DNA from: DAOUJI01 sp034422875
Lineage (GTDB): Bacteria > Chloroflexota > Dehalococcoidia > Lucifugimonadales > JAGWBF01
Direction: 5' to 3'
Length of the DNA stretch: 35,345 nt
Assembly (NCBI GenBank): GCA_034422875.1
Contig: DAOUJI010000133.1
Coordinates: 1 to 35,345 of the forward strand
Below, in pieces: positions 23,815 through 31,612 of the stretch; positions within the stretch are counted from its first letter, which is position 1, and each line of letters opens with the position of its first letter. Under the pieces are notes generated by a model. The model was not told the origin of the DNA and made no database searches. It saw only the letters and a program-made list of their open reading frames with translations. A program made the position numbers and the translations under genes.

Positions 23815-25128
23815 TTGGACACCGACAGGCAGAAAGAAAGCGAGCTGGCCAGGTCCAGGCCAGGGCGGCTTGCTGTCGGCGGGTGGATTTCATTCGAGGT
23901 TGCCAACGTTGTCTTTTGGATGGGCATCGTTGGCATGGTGTTTCCATTATGGGCCGCTGACGACATCACCGTAGGATACACACTGGCCGCGACAATGACG
24001 GTGGTGCTCCTGGCTTCCCCCATCATCGGGGCCCTTTCCGACCAGTCGGGTCGCCGCAAGCCCTATCTGATGGGAGCCGCCGCCATATGCGTCGTCGCCA
24101 CCATGTTTGTGGGAGAGGTCAGCCTCGTATCCTCCCTTGCCCTCTTCGCCCTGGCTTTCACCAGCATGGAACTGGCCACAATTCTCTATAACTCCCTGCT
24201 GGTCGATGTAAGCAACAGCGGCAACCGCGGCGCCATAGCCGGCTTGGGAGTGGGAGTCGGTTACCTGGGAGCCTTCATAGCGGTGGGATGCGCCCTGATC
24301 TTTTCCGAAGACAGGGGCTACCTGTTCGTGTTCAAGGCCCTGGCCATCATCTATTTCCTGTTTGCCCTTCCGATTTTCCTGTTCCTGAAGGAGCGGACCG
24401 ACATCAGGCGCATGAGGCCGAAAGAAGTCGGAAATCCCATCGCTCTGGCGTTCGCCCAGATAGTCGGCGTCGCGACGAGCCTGAAAAGGTATCCAGGGTT
24501 GCGGCCGTACCTGACAGCCCGCTTCTTCTACATGCTGGGCATAAACACCGCCACAGCCTTTGCAGTGCGCTACGGCACCGAAACCATAGGACTGGACGAA
24601 CGGAAAATTCAAATCATTATGATTGTCGGCATCTCGGTGGCGGTGCCGAGCGCCCTCATTTGGGGATGGATGGTTGACCGGTTCGGTTCGTTCCTGGTGT
24701 TGGCGCTGTCCATGGTGGTATGGCTGGGGCTGCTGTTCATAGCTGTCGGCATTCCATGGCTGGGTCTTCCGGGCGGGTTGTGGTGGCTTATCGGCTGCAT
24801 GACCGGCGTCGGGCTCGCCGGCATATTCACGGCGGACAGACCTGTGATGACGGGATTCGCTCCCCGGGAGCAGATGGCGGAGTTCTTCGCTCTTCACGCG
24901 ATGGCTGGCAAGACGGGCAGGGTCGTCGGCCCCTTCATGTGGGCGTTCATCGCCGCGACTCTGAGTTTTGGCCAGCCCGCCGCCATCTTGAGCCTAATCG
25001 GATGTCTCGTAATCGCATGTGCTATACTCCTGAGGGTTAGAGACCCCTTGAAATCAGGTCCGGAATCCGCCGCTGAGGACGGAGTTCTAACGGTGGAGCC
25101 GTCCAAGAGTCAAGACTCGTTTTCATAA
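23815..25128 (+). CDS. MFS transporter, UMF1/Atg22-like
   Basis: A 437-residue protein with about twelve membrane segments. The opening (GWISFEVANVVFWMGIVGMVFPLW) resembles the SWxxYDxAN start of the UMF1 (COG2270) branch, and the loop between helices 2 and 3 holds the MFS motif SDQSGRRKP. The transported compound cannot be told; the glycoside-pentoside-hexuronide branch is an alternative. The start appears to be TTG at 23815, since no ATG or GTG is nearby before the first helix, and its ribosome binding site is weak. The stop TAA shares one base with the start ATG of the downstream NB-ARC/TPR gene (TAATG), so the two are translationally coupled. Confidence 0.8.
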   Translation: MDTDRQKESELARSRPGRLAVGGWISFEVANVVFWMGIVGMVFPLWAADDITVGYTLAATMTVVLLASPIIGALSDQSGRRKPYLMGAAAICVVATMFVGEVSLVSSLALFALAFTSMELATILYNSLLVDVSNSGNRGAIAGLGVGVGYLGAFIAVGCALIFSEDRGYLFVFKALAIIYFLFALPIFLFLKERTDIRRMRPKEVGNPIALAFAQIVGVATSLKRYPGLRPYLTARFFYMLGINTATAFAVRYGTETIGLDERKIQIIMIVGISVAVPSALIWGWMVDRFGSFLVLALSMVVWLGLLFIAVGIPWLGLPGGLWWLIGCMTGVGLAGIFTADRPVMTGFAPREQMAEFFALHAMAGKTGRVVGPFMWAFIAATLSFGQPAAILSLIGCLVIACAILLRVRDPLKSGPESAAEDGVLTVEPSKSQDSFS

Positions 25129-27629
25129 TGGTAAGTCATCACGATCACGCCCAAGGCCACACAGACGGCGATGGAGCCTCGGCCGCGTCGGGCCTGCCCC
25201 ATTCAGGCAGGTTCGGGTTCGTAGGTCGTGAGGATGACTTCCGTCGGCTCGACGCAGAGTTTCAGAAAAGCCCCGTAGTGGTTCTCACAGGCCCTCCCGG
25301 TGTGGGCAAGACGGCCTTGGCCGTGGAATACGGCCGCCGTGCTGTGGAAGATGGAGCCGCATCGGAGGGAGTCGCCTACGTCACCTTTGAGTATGGCGCC
25401 GGCCTGCCAAGAGTCCTCCACGAGATAGGCTCCCTTGCCACTGGAGTTGAATTCGCCAGGAAGAGCCTGGACGAGCAGCGGCAGTGGCTGCTGGACTATG
25501 CCAACCGGGGCGCCTGCCTCTTCATATTCGACAACCTGGAAGCCGCCTCGGAACGCCTTCCCGACCATGAGTGGAGCGAGTTGCTCCAGCTTCTCCAAGA
25601 CCTGTCCTCCGGCGGCGGACGCACCTTGGTGACTGGCAGAGACCCCGCAAAGCTTTCCATGAAAGGCCTGGGGTTCGCGACGGTCGAGCTGGCCGGACTA
25701 GACTCCCAGGACAGGCAGAATATGGCCTCGGCCATCCTGGACGAGGCGAAGATAGACGCTCCGGGCGACGAAACGGCTTTCTCCGAGCTTCTGGAACTGC
25801 TTCGGGGCAACCCCATGGCCATGTCCCTTATTCTGACCCACCTGAAGGGACACAATGCCAGGGAACTGGTCCAGCTTCTGTGGAACTCCTGCACGGGGCC
25901 TCCCAAGGAGCCCAACGCGCTGGATAACGCCCTGGAACTTTCCTACTCGCTGCTGACCCAGCGGACCCAGAAGCATCTGCCGTTCATATCACTGTTCCGG
26001 CAACGAGTCCTCTTGGACGTGCTGACCTTCATCACTCAGGACGAGACCTACCCCAGTATCATGGGTGAACAGCTGGGCTGGGGCGCCTGCCGCGGGTTGC
26101 TCAGAGAGGCCCGCAACCACGGAATCCTGGACTCGGTGTCTCCCAGCGTCTACTTGATTCCTCCTGCGGTCTGGCCCTTCCTCAGGCGACGCCTGGGTCA
26201 GTTGCTGGACTCAAGTCAGATAAACACATTGGAAGAGGAGATGGTCCGGGTGTACGCCGGTCTCGGAGACTATTTCCTGGAAAATCTCTCCACTGAGGAG
26301 TCGGAGTCCACGGTGACCGGCGTGATGGCCGAAGAGCCCAACCTGCTGCGGATTACGGAGTTGGCCGAGGCGGGGCGCAAGTGGGAATACGTCCAGTACG
26401 CAATGCAGCCCATCGGCCAGGTATACAAGATGCAGCTTCGCGTCCTGGAACTGCGGAGGCTGAGGACCCGCATCCTGGAGTCTCTTGGGCCCGAATCTGA
26501 GTTGGACAAAGAAGACGGCGCCCGGGACTTATGGGTGTATCTCCAGGGCACCGAAATTAGCGACTCTCTGGAAAGGGGCGAGGTGGACAAGGCAGAGGCC
26601 ACGGCCCGCCGCATGCTGGACTACCTCTCTTCCGCCACGGGCGAAGACGTCGAGCTTCAACTGGCTTCCGTCTACCACCAGATGGGCATCGTGGCCTATG
26701 CCCGCAAGGAGTACGAGCAGGCTGCGGAGTGGCAGCAGAAGTCATTGGCAATCAATGAGCGGACCAATAGCCAGACGGACAGCGCTGACAACTACTACCA
26801 GCTTGGTCTGATAAGCCAGGCCCAGGCGGAATTCGAACGGGCCCTAGAGTGGCACCAGAAGGCCCTTGCCGTTAGAGAGTCGGAGGGCGACGACGAGGAG
26901 ATGGCCAAAGGGCTGCACCAGCTTGGCTTGGCCTACGAAGGGTCGTCACGATTGGATGTCGCCTTCGATCACTACCTGCGGGCGCAGATGATATACGAGC
27001 AGTTGGACAACAAGGGGGCTGCGGCCTCCGTTTACCATCGCCTGGGACTCATAGCCCAGGCACACTACAACTATCCCGACGCCATAGGCTGGTACGAACG
27101 GGCCGTCAACAACTATGAGGAGATTGGAGACGAGGTGGGCGGAGCGGCCGACAACTTCCAGCTGGGAGCTCTGGCCTTGAAGCTGGAAGAGCACCAGATG
27201 GCTGAGGAGTCTCTGAACAAGGCGTTGGAAGCGTACCGCAAGCTGAACGACCGCACCGGCGAGTCCCACACGTCCCATCATCTGGGCATAGCCGCCCACG
27301 TCCAACGGCGGGGCAAAGAGGCCCAGGAATGGTACGAATGGGCGCTTCAAGGCTTTCTAGAACTTGATGACCCCATATCGGCGGCTAGTTCATGGGGCCA
27401 GTTGGGACTACTGGCTGACCAGATAGGCGAACACGCAGCCGCCGTCTGGTATGTGGCCCACACCTATGAGATTGCAAGAGAGCATGGGCTGGCGCTTGAG
27501 GAGCGGGCCGCGTTGCACCTGGCCCGACTGAGGTCCCTCATGGGCGACGAGGCCTTCCTTGACTCCTGGAATGAGGTCTCCGACACCGACATCATCCCCG
27601 TCCTGGAATCAGTCTCTACATCCGGTTAA
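25128..27629 (+). CDS. NB-ARC/STAND NTPase with TPR repeats
   Basis: An 833-residue signal-transduction ATPase. After a His-rich N-terminus (about 25 residues) comes the NTPase: FVGREDDF at 31-38, Walker A GPPGVGKT at 55-62, Walker B LFIFDN at 131-136, and a sensor-like TLVTGRD. A winged-helix/linker region follows (about 290-450), then at least six tetratricopeptide repeats of about 40 residues from about 500 to 790 (YYQLGLISQAQAEFERALEW, YHRLGLIAQAHYNYPDAIGW and others). STAND proteins act as ligand-triggered oligomeric switches. No N-terminal effector domain such as a nuclease, TIR or CHAT is visible, so output may be through protein contacts. It is coupled to the MFS gene by a TAATG overlap. 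The stop codon lies inside a hairpin. Confidence 0.85.
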   Translation: MVSHHDHAQGHTDGDGASAASGLPHSGRFGFVGREDDFRRLDAEFQKSPVVVLTGPPGVGKTALAVEYGRRAVEDGAASEGVAYVTFEYGAGLPRVLHEIGSLATGVEFARKSLDEQRQWLLDYANRGACLFIFDNLEAASERLPDHEWSELLQLLQDLSSGGGRTLVTGRDPAKLSMKGLGFATVELAGLDSQDRQNMASAILDEAKIDAPGDETAFSELLELLRGNPMAMSLILTHLKGHNARELVQLLWNSCTGPPKEPNALDNALELSYSLLTQRTQKHLPFISLFRQRVLLDVLTFITQDETYPSIMGEQLGWGACRGLLREARNHGILDSVSPSVYLIPPAVWPFLRRRLGQLLDSSQINTLEEEMVRVYAGLGDYFLENLSTEESESTVTGVMAEEPNLLRITELAEAGRKWEYVQYAMQPIGQVYKMQLRVLELRRLRTRILESLGPESELDKEDGARDLWVYLQGTEISDSLERGEVDKAEATARRMLDYLSSATGEDVELQLASVYHQMGIVAYARKEYEQAAEWQQKSLAINERTNSQTDSADNYYQLGLISQAQAEFERALEWHQKALAVRESEGDDEEMAKGLHQLGLAYEGSSRLDVAFDHYLRAQMIYEQLDNKGAAASVYHRLGLIAQAHYNYPDAIGWYERAVNNYEEIGDEVGGAADNFQLGALALKLEEHQMAEESLNKALEAYRKLNDRTGESHTSHHLGIAAHVQRRGKEAQEWYEWALQGFLELDDPISAASSWGQLGLLADQIGEHAAAVWYVAHTYEIAREHGLALEERAALHLARLRSLMGDEAFLDSWNEVSDTDIIPVLESVSTSG

Positions 27630-27645
27630 ATCCCCTCTTTAACCG
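27623..27645. repeat. Perfect inverted repeat at the NB-ARC/TPR stop codon
   Basis: CGGTTAAA (27623-27630) and TTTAACCG (27638-27645) form a perfect 8-bp stem with a seven-base loop, and include the stop codon of the NB-ARC/TPR gene. No T tract follows on the plus strand, so it may be a weak or Rho-assisted terminator or an RNA-stabilising hairpin. Confidence 0.55.
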
Positions 27646-28099
27646 TGGGGCAAAATATGATATATGTGGAGTGAACATTTCACATATACAAGTCCATCGG
27701 AGGACGGACAGCCGGCATCCATTTGGCTGGCTAAAATGCTCGAACTGCTCCGAAGAAATTCGCCCAATCAGGACAAGGCGGCCGCGGTTTCGATAGGCGG
27801 CGCCTGCTCTTTCAATTTCAGATCACGTCAAGAGAGCTTGTCGTCATCGCAGGTCTCTTATCTTCACTCCAAGGCGACGAAACACGGCAACTTGCAGGGT
27901 CACCCCCAACGCAGAATCCGCCTGGTCGAAAGGCGCGGATACACCGATGCGGGTGCGGTCGTTCCAATGACTGAGGCGCATTTGCAGTATTTCCCATGGC
28001 TTCCTGGCAGCAGGGGCATGCTTTTTGTGGGAACGTCCACGCCTCTATCTGGTCTCTATATGAGATTGGGTGCTGTGAATAAATGACCAAGAGGTGGCC
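27630..28099. other. 470-bp gap without a supported gene
   Basis: It holds two inverted repeats at its left end. I accept no gene here: an open frame at 27664-28086 on the plus strand starts inside an inverted repeat, has no ribosome binding site and no recognisable composition, and the opposite frame (27818-28144) overlaps the marR start. A short dyad, GTGGGAACGTCCAC, lies about 65 bases before marR (around 28027-28040) and could be an operator, but this is a guess. Confidence 0.4.
27661..27688. repeat. Perfect 8-bp inverted repeat with 12-bp spacer (operator-like)
   Basis: TATATGTG (27661-27668) and CACATATA (27681-27688) are exact reverse complements separated by 12 bases. The AT-rich dyad stands out in GC-rich DNA and has the size of a dimeric regulator site. 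No gene start that it would clearly control was found within 400 bases downstream. Confidence 0.5.
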
Positions 28100-28552
28100 A
28101 TGACTGACAACAACGGCATCCCGCCACTCTATTCCCTGGGACACTATGTTGCCAGCTTGGTCAACGCCGTTTCCAAGGATGCTACGAACGCGCTTGTTCC
28201 CTTCGGGGTGAGTCCTTTGGGCTATGCGATTCTTAGGCGGTGCTTCGAAGGCGAAGGCGACACCGTGTCAAGGATAGCGCAAGACATTCCAGTTGACGCC
28301 AGCCGAATAAGCCGTGTGGTGACCGAATTGACCAACATGGGTCTGATTCGCAAACGACGACTCCGAAGCGACCGGCGCTCGGTGAGGTTGACCCTCACTC
28401 AACGGGGACGTGAGGTCGTGCCCGAAATGATTCAGGCCGTGGGTGACCGATTCGGCATCCTCATGGAAGGCGTCACGGACGCCCAGTATAAAGCTTTCGT
28501 CGACGTCACCATGACAATCAAGGAAAACTATGACCGTACGGCTGAAGACTAG
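28100..28552 (+). CDS. MarR-family transcriptional regulator
   Basis: A 150-residue winged-helix protein. The recognition helix region DASRISRVVTELTNMGLIRKRR and the wing SDRRSVRLTLTQRGREVV are typical of MarR; the N- and C-terminal helices would form the dimer interface. MarR proteins usually repress efflux or catabolic genes until a phenolic or oxidant ligand binds. Target genes are not evident, since the neighbour downstream is convergent; autoregulation through the upstream gap is possible. ATG 28100 is preceded by AGAGG at optimal spacing; an in-frame GTG two codons upstream overlaps that site and is less likely. Confidence 0.88.
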   Translation: MTDNNGIPPLYSLGHYVASLVNAVSKDATNALVPFGVSPLGYAILRRCFEGEGDTVSRIAQDIPVDASRISRVVTELTNMGLIRKRRLRSDRRSVRLTLTQRGREVVPEMIQAVGDRFGILMEGVTDAQYKAFVDVTMTIKENYDRTAED

Positions 28553-28818
28553 GTGGAGCGGTCGTAACTTCAAGACGAATGCATTGCCATTTCCAGGAGC
28601 CTTCCGGGATAAAATGGTGTTACACAGCTGTGGGAGGCGTCACCGGAAGGCGGTCAGCAACCACGCCAACTAGTCGGAAGTCCCAGAAGAGGACCGGGAT
28701 CTGAAGTCTTTCGCGTTTTAAGCCAGTCGGAGAATCGAGCCTGACCATCCGCGTCTGTTTCTCTGGCGACACGACATTCAAGAGAGCGGCAAGAGGTGTG
28801 GTCCAGTAGGAACCAGTC

Positions 28819-29268
28819 CTAGTCCGCTGCGACTCCGGCCTCTTCTTTTTCCAAGGCGCATGGAGGGCAGAGGCCGTAGAAGTCCACCCGCTGAGAGGCT
28901 ATCTCAAAATCAGAGTTGGCCGACAGGGTCTGTCGCAGAATGTTGATCTGCTCCACGCCCAGGTCCGTGTCCACCACTGTGTCGCAGGACACGCACACAA
29001 GGTTGGCGTGGGGGGACAGGTTAGCGTCGTAACGGGACAGCTTCTGGAACGGCAGTTCCTGCACCAGTCCCTTCTTCTGCAACACCGACAACGTGGAATA
29101 CACCGTGGCCAGCGTGATGTACGGGAACCGCTCGCTGACGTTGTCGTAAATCTCCTGGACCGAGGGGTGGCTGGTCGAGTTGATGACCGCCTCCGCCACA
29201 GCGAGGCGCTGAGGCGTCAGCCTTATGCCCAGCCTTCTGAACTTGTTGGCCAGCTCCTTTTGATTCAC
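28819..29268 (-). CDS. Fur-family regulator, PerR-like
   Basis: A 149-residue metalloregulator. The N-terminal winged helix includes RLTPQRLAVAEAVINSTSHPS and TLATVYSTLSVLQKKGLV. The structural zinc site is C92, C95, C134, C137. At the regulatory metal site it matches PerR rather than Fur: H34, D81, H87 and D100 correspond to B. subtilis PerR H37, D85, H91 and D104. The fifth PerR ligand, H93, is Asn (N89) here. PerR-type proteins sense peroxide by metal-catalysed histidine oxidation. The start is GTG (29266-29268) with AGGAGA eight bases upstream. It lies 49 bases after the NHL gene and may be the last gene of that leftward cluster. Confidence 0.85.
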   Translation of the reverse strand: MNQKELANKFRRLGIRLTPQRLAVAEAVINSTSHPSVQEIYDNVSERFPYITLATVYSTLSVLQKKGLVQELPFQKLSRYDANLSPHANLVCVSCDTVVDTDLGVEQINILRQTLSANSDFEIASQRVDFYGLCPPCALEKEEAGVAAD

Positions 29269-29317
29269 TTGTTCGTTCTCCTGACGTCCCTTTTCGTAGG
29301 GGCGTTTGATGATCGGC

Positions 29318-30385
29318 CTAGAGTCTGCCCGGCTCGAAGAAGAAGGGGACCTGTTTCATGTATATTTGCACCCGGGAGCGGGAGGCTTCGACCACGAACA
29401 CACGGTTGTCGTCGTCCACCTCCACGGCTATGGGAGACCAGAACATCTTCTCCCGTTCCATTCCCTGTGCCGTCTTCCGTATCTCCCACATCTCCGGGTT
29501 CGCATCCAGTTTTTCGGCGCCCCACTTCGACATGGTGGCGTCGCCCGTGCGAGCGGTGACGAATTCGCCTGACCTGTCGAACACCTGCAGACGGTCGTTG
29601 CCCCAGTCGGTTACGTAGATGAACCCGTCGCCGTCAACAGCCACGTCGGACGGTCTGCGCAACTCACCGTCTCCCTCACCGGGGGTACCTATGCTCATCT
29701 GGAAGGAGCCGTCGGCTCCCAGCTTCTGTATGCGGTCGTTGTTCCAGTCGGCCACGTATATGTTGTCGTCCTTGTCGGTGGCCAGTCCCCAGGGCAGGTT
29801 GAACTCGCCGTCTCCCGTCCCGTGGCTTCCCATTGCCGAGATGAACCTACCGTCCTTTGAGAACTTCTGGACCCGGTGGTTCTCCCCGTCCACCACCAGG
29901 AGCTCGTTCTGGGAATTGAAAGCCAGCCCCGCGGGATAGGATATTTCGCCTTCGGCGCTGCCTTGAGTTCCCCATTTGCTTACGAAATCTCCGTCGCTGC
30001 TGAACACGGTAATGCGGTTCAGCCAACCGTCGGACAGGTAGACATTCCCGTCTTCCCGGTCCACCGCAATGGATGTCGGCCACACAATTGCTCCGTCCTC
30101 GGCGACGCGGTCGGGCCGGTTTGGTGTGTATCCCTTGCCGAACTCGGTGATGTAGTCTTCGCTCAGTGTGAACATGGTGACGCGCTTGCCGTCGGGTCGG
30201 GGTTCGGTGGCGCGGCTGACAACGTAAGCCACCTCGCCCTCTCCCCGTGCGATGTCCACAGGAGAACGAAAACTGGGTCCTGAGAAGTCTGACCGGCCGA
30301 TTGTGTGGCTGTAGTGGAGTTCCAGATGTTGCACCGGCCTGATTTTGTGTTCGACCGATATGCCTCTGTGAATTTCGATGGTCAT
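29318..30385 (-). CDS. NHL-repeat beta-propeller protein
   Basis: A 355-residue protein made of five to six NHL repeats: NVYLSDGWLNRITVFSSDG, LLVVDGENHRVQKFSKDG, NIYVADWNNDRIQKLGADG, FIYVTDWGNDRLQVFDRSG and a last blade near the C-terminus (RVFVVEASRSRVQIYM). Such propellers are usually binding scaffolds, sometimes lyases (peptidyl-hydroxyglycine lyase type); no catalytic assignment can be made. No signal peptide is present. ATG 30383-30385 follows GGAGG with five-base spacing. It lies between the DUF1501 gene (78 bases upstream, with a repeat-like hairpin in the gap) and the PerR-like gene. Confidence 0.85.
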   Translation of the reverse strand: MTIEIHRGISVEHKIRPVQHLELHYSHTIGRSDFSGPSFRSPVDIARGEGEVAYVVSRATEPRPDGKRVTMFTLSEDYITEFGKGYTPNRPDRVAEDGAIVWPTSIAVDREDGNVYLSDGWLNRITVFSSDGDFVSKWGTQGSAEGEISYPAGLAFNSQNELLVVDGENHRVQKFSKDGRFISAMGSHGTGDGEFNLPWGLATDKDDNIYVADWNNDRIQKLGADGSFQMSIGTPGEGDGELRRPSDVAVDGDGFIYVTDWGNDRLQVFDRSGEFVTARTGDATMSKWGAEKLDANPEMWEIRKTAQGMEREKMFWSPIAVEVDDDNRVFVVEASRSRVQIYMKQVPFFFEPGRL

Positions 30386-30402
30386 CGCCGCCTCCGAATA
30401 TG

Positions 30403-30442
30403 CCTCTTCCCTCTCTTGGGGAGGGTCGGGGTGGGGGCGTCC
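30403..30442. repeat. GC-skewed hairpin resembling a dispersed intergenic repeat
   Basis: A pyrimidine-rich run (CCTCTTCCCTCTCTT) changes into a G run (GGGGAGGGTCGGGGTGGGGG), with CCCTC (409-413 of 30 kb) able to pair with GAGGG (421-425). This pattern resembles common repetitive intergenic elements in many GC-rich genomes. Only one copy occurs in the window, so repeat status is not proven. Confidence 0.35.
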
Positions 30443-30463
30443 CTCTGCTTGCCCAACCCGGCC

Positions 30464-31597
30464 TTAGATAAAGTCCAACTGCTCGAAAGAGTCGCCCAGA
30501 ACGGCTTTGGAGTCGACCCCCAGCCACTTCTCCAGAATCGTGGCGTAAGTTCCCCGGAAGTCGTTGTTGTAGACCAGGTCTCCGTCAATCAGGTCTCCTT
30601 CTTTCAGTGAAGGATATTCTCCGTAGAGGCCCCCCTTGACCTGCTCGCCTATGACAAGGGCCACGCCCGCAGCGCCGTGGTCGGTGCCGGAGCCGTTGTC
30701 TCGAACACGGCGTCCGAACTCCGAGAAGAGCAGCGTTATCACGTTGTCGCCGGCCTCGTGCTCCTTGAGGTCTTCGTAAAAGTCGCTCACGGTCCTGGAT
30801 GTCTCGGTCCACAACCTGGAGTGGCTGGCCATCTCTCCGGCGTGAGTGTCGAAGCTGTTGTATGGCGCGGTGGTGTACAGGACCCTGGTCCCCAGTCCTG
30901 CAGTGTGGACCTGGGCCATGTTCCGCACGTACTGGGCCACCGAGTTCCTGGCGTATTCCACGCTGGAAGAGTACTGCAACGGAGCTGTTGCCAGGATGTC
31001 CGCTCCCTTGAGGGCGTCCATTCCCGTCTGGGTGATGTAGTCCATCACCATGGTGCTGCCCAGCATGGGAGTGTACAGGTTGGAGAACACATCCAGGGCT
31101 TCTTCCCGCTGGTCCTGTCCGGACATTCCGGTCAGCAGACCATAGGTCTCCAGGTCGCCGACTGAGGCGACGGGAACGCCCGGAGCCGCCATGGCCCGGG
31201 GAAGCCCTCGCCCGAAGTTGACCCCGGTCAGCACGTTCTCTTTGTCGGGGTCCAACTCGCGTATGGTCCTGCCGAGCCAGCCCTCGTTGACCACCTTCTG
31301 CGGTTCGCACGTGTGCCAGATGTCCATGGAGCGGAAGTGGGTCCTCACCCAGTGGGGGTATCCTATGCCCTGTATGATGGCCACCTTGCCCATGTCCCAA
31401 AGTTCCTTGATGGGACCCATGTTGGGGTTGAAGCCCAGGTAGTCGTTTATCGGGATGACCTGCTCCTCTGGAACCCGCACGTTCTGCCGGTTGTCGAAGT
31501 ACAGGGGGTCTCCGTAGGGCACGACGGTGTTCATCCCGTCGTTGCCGCCGGAAAGCTGGAGTACTGCCAGCACCGTGTCTTTCTTGTCGCTGGACAT
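30464..31597 (-). CDS. DUF1501-family protein
   Basis: A 377-residue protein of the DUF1501 family, distantly related to the alkaline-phosphatase/sulfatase fold. Family marks are LAVLQLSGGNDGMNTVVPYG at the start, GIGYPHWVRTHFRSMDIWHT, SFDTHAGEM, and LLFSEFGRRVRDNGSGTDHG. Most relatives begin with a twin-arginine signal; this one starts directly at the fold (MSSDKKDTVLAVLQLSGG), so it is probably cytosolic or exported with a partner. The biochemical function of the family is unknown. DUF1501 genes commonly pair with DUF1800 genes, as here (15 bases apart). ATG 31595-31597 has GGAGG six bases upstream. Confidence 0.88.
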   Translation of the reverse strand: MSSDKKDTVLAVLQLSGGNDGMNTVVPYGDPLYFDNRQNVRVPEEQVIPINDYLGFNPNMGPIKELWDMGKVAIIQGIGYPHWVRTHFRSMDIWHTCEPQKVVNEGWLGRTIRELDPDKENVLTGVNFGRGLPRAMAAPGVPVASVGDLETYGLLTGMSGQDQREEALDVFSNLYTPMLGSTMVMDYITQTGMDALKGADILATAPLQYSSSVEYARNSVAQYVRNMAQVHTAGLGTRVLYTTAPYNSFDTHAGEMASHSRLWTETSRTVSDFYEDLKEHEAGDNVITLLFSEFGRRVRDNGSGTDHGAAGVALVIGEQVKGGLYGEYPSLKEGDLIDGDLVYNNDFRGTYATILEKWLGVDSKAVLGDSFEQLDFI

Positions 31598-31612
31598 GTC
31601 AGGCCTCCTTGC

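Noticed and set aside
27664..28086. Possible 140-residue protein on the plus strand
   Set aside because: The start lies inside an inverted repeat, there is no ribosome binding site, and the translation has no recognisable domain or natural-looking composition.
27818..28144. Possible 108-residue protein on the minus strand with CPCC
   Set aside because: It overlaps the marR start on the other strand, has no ribosome binding site seen and no family resemblance.
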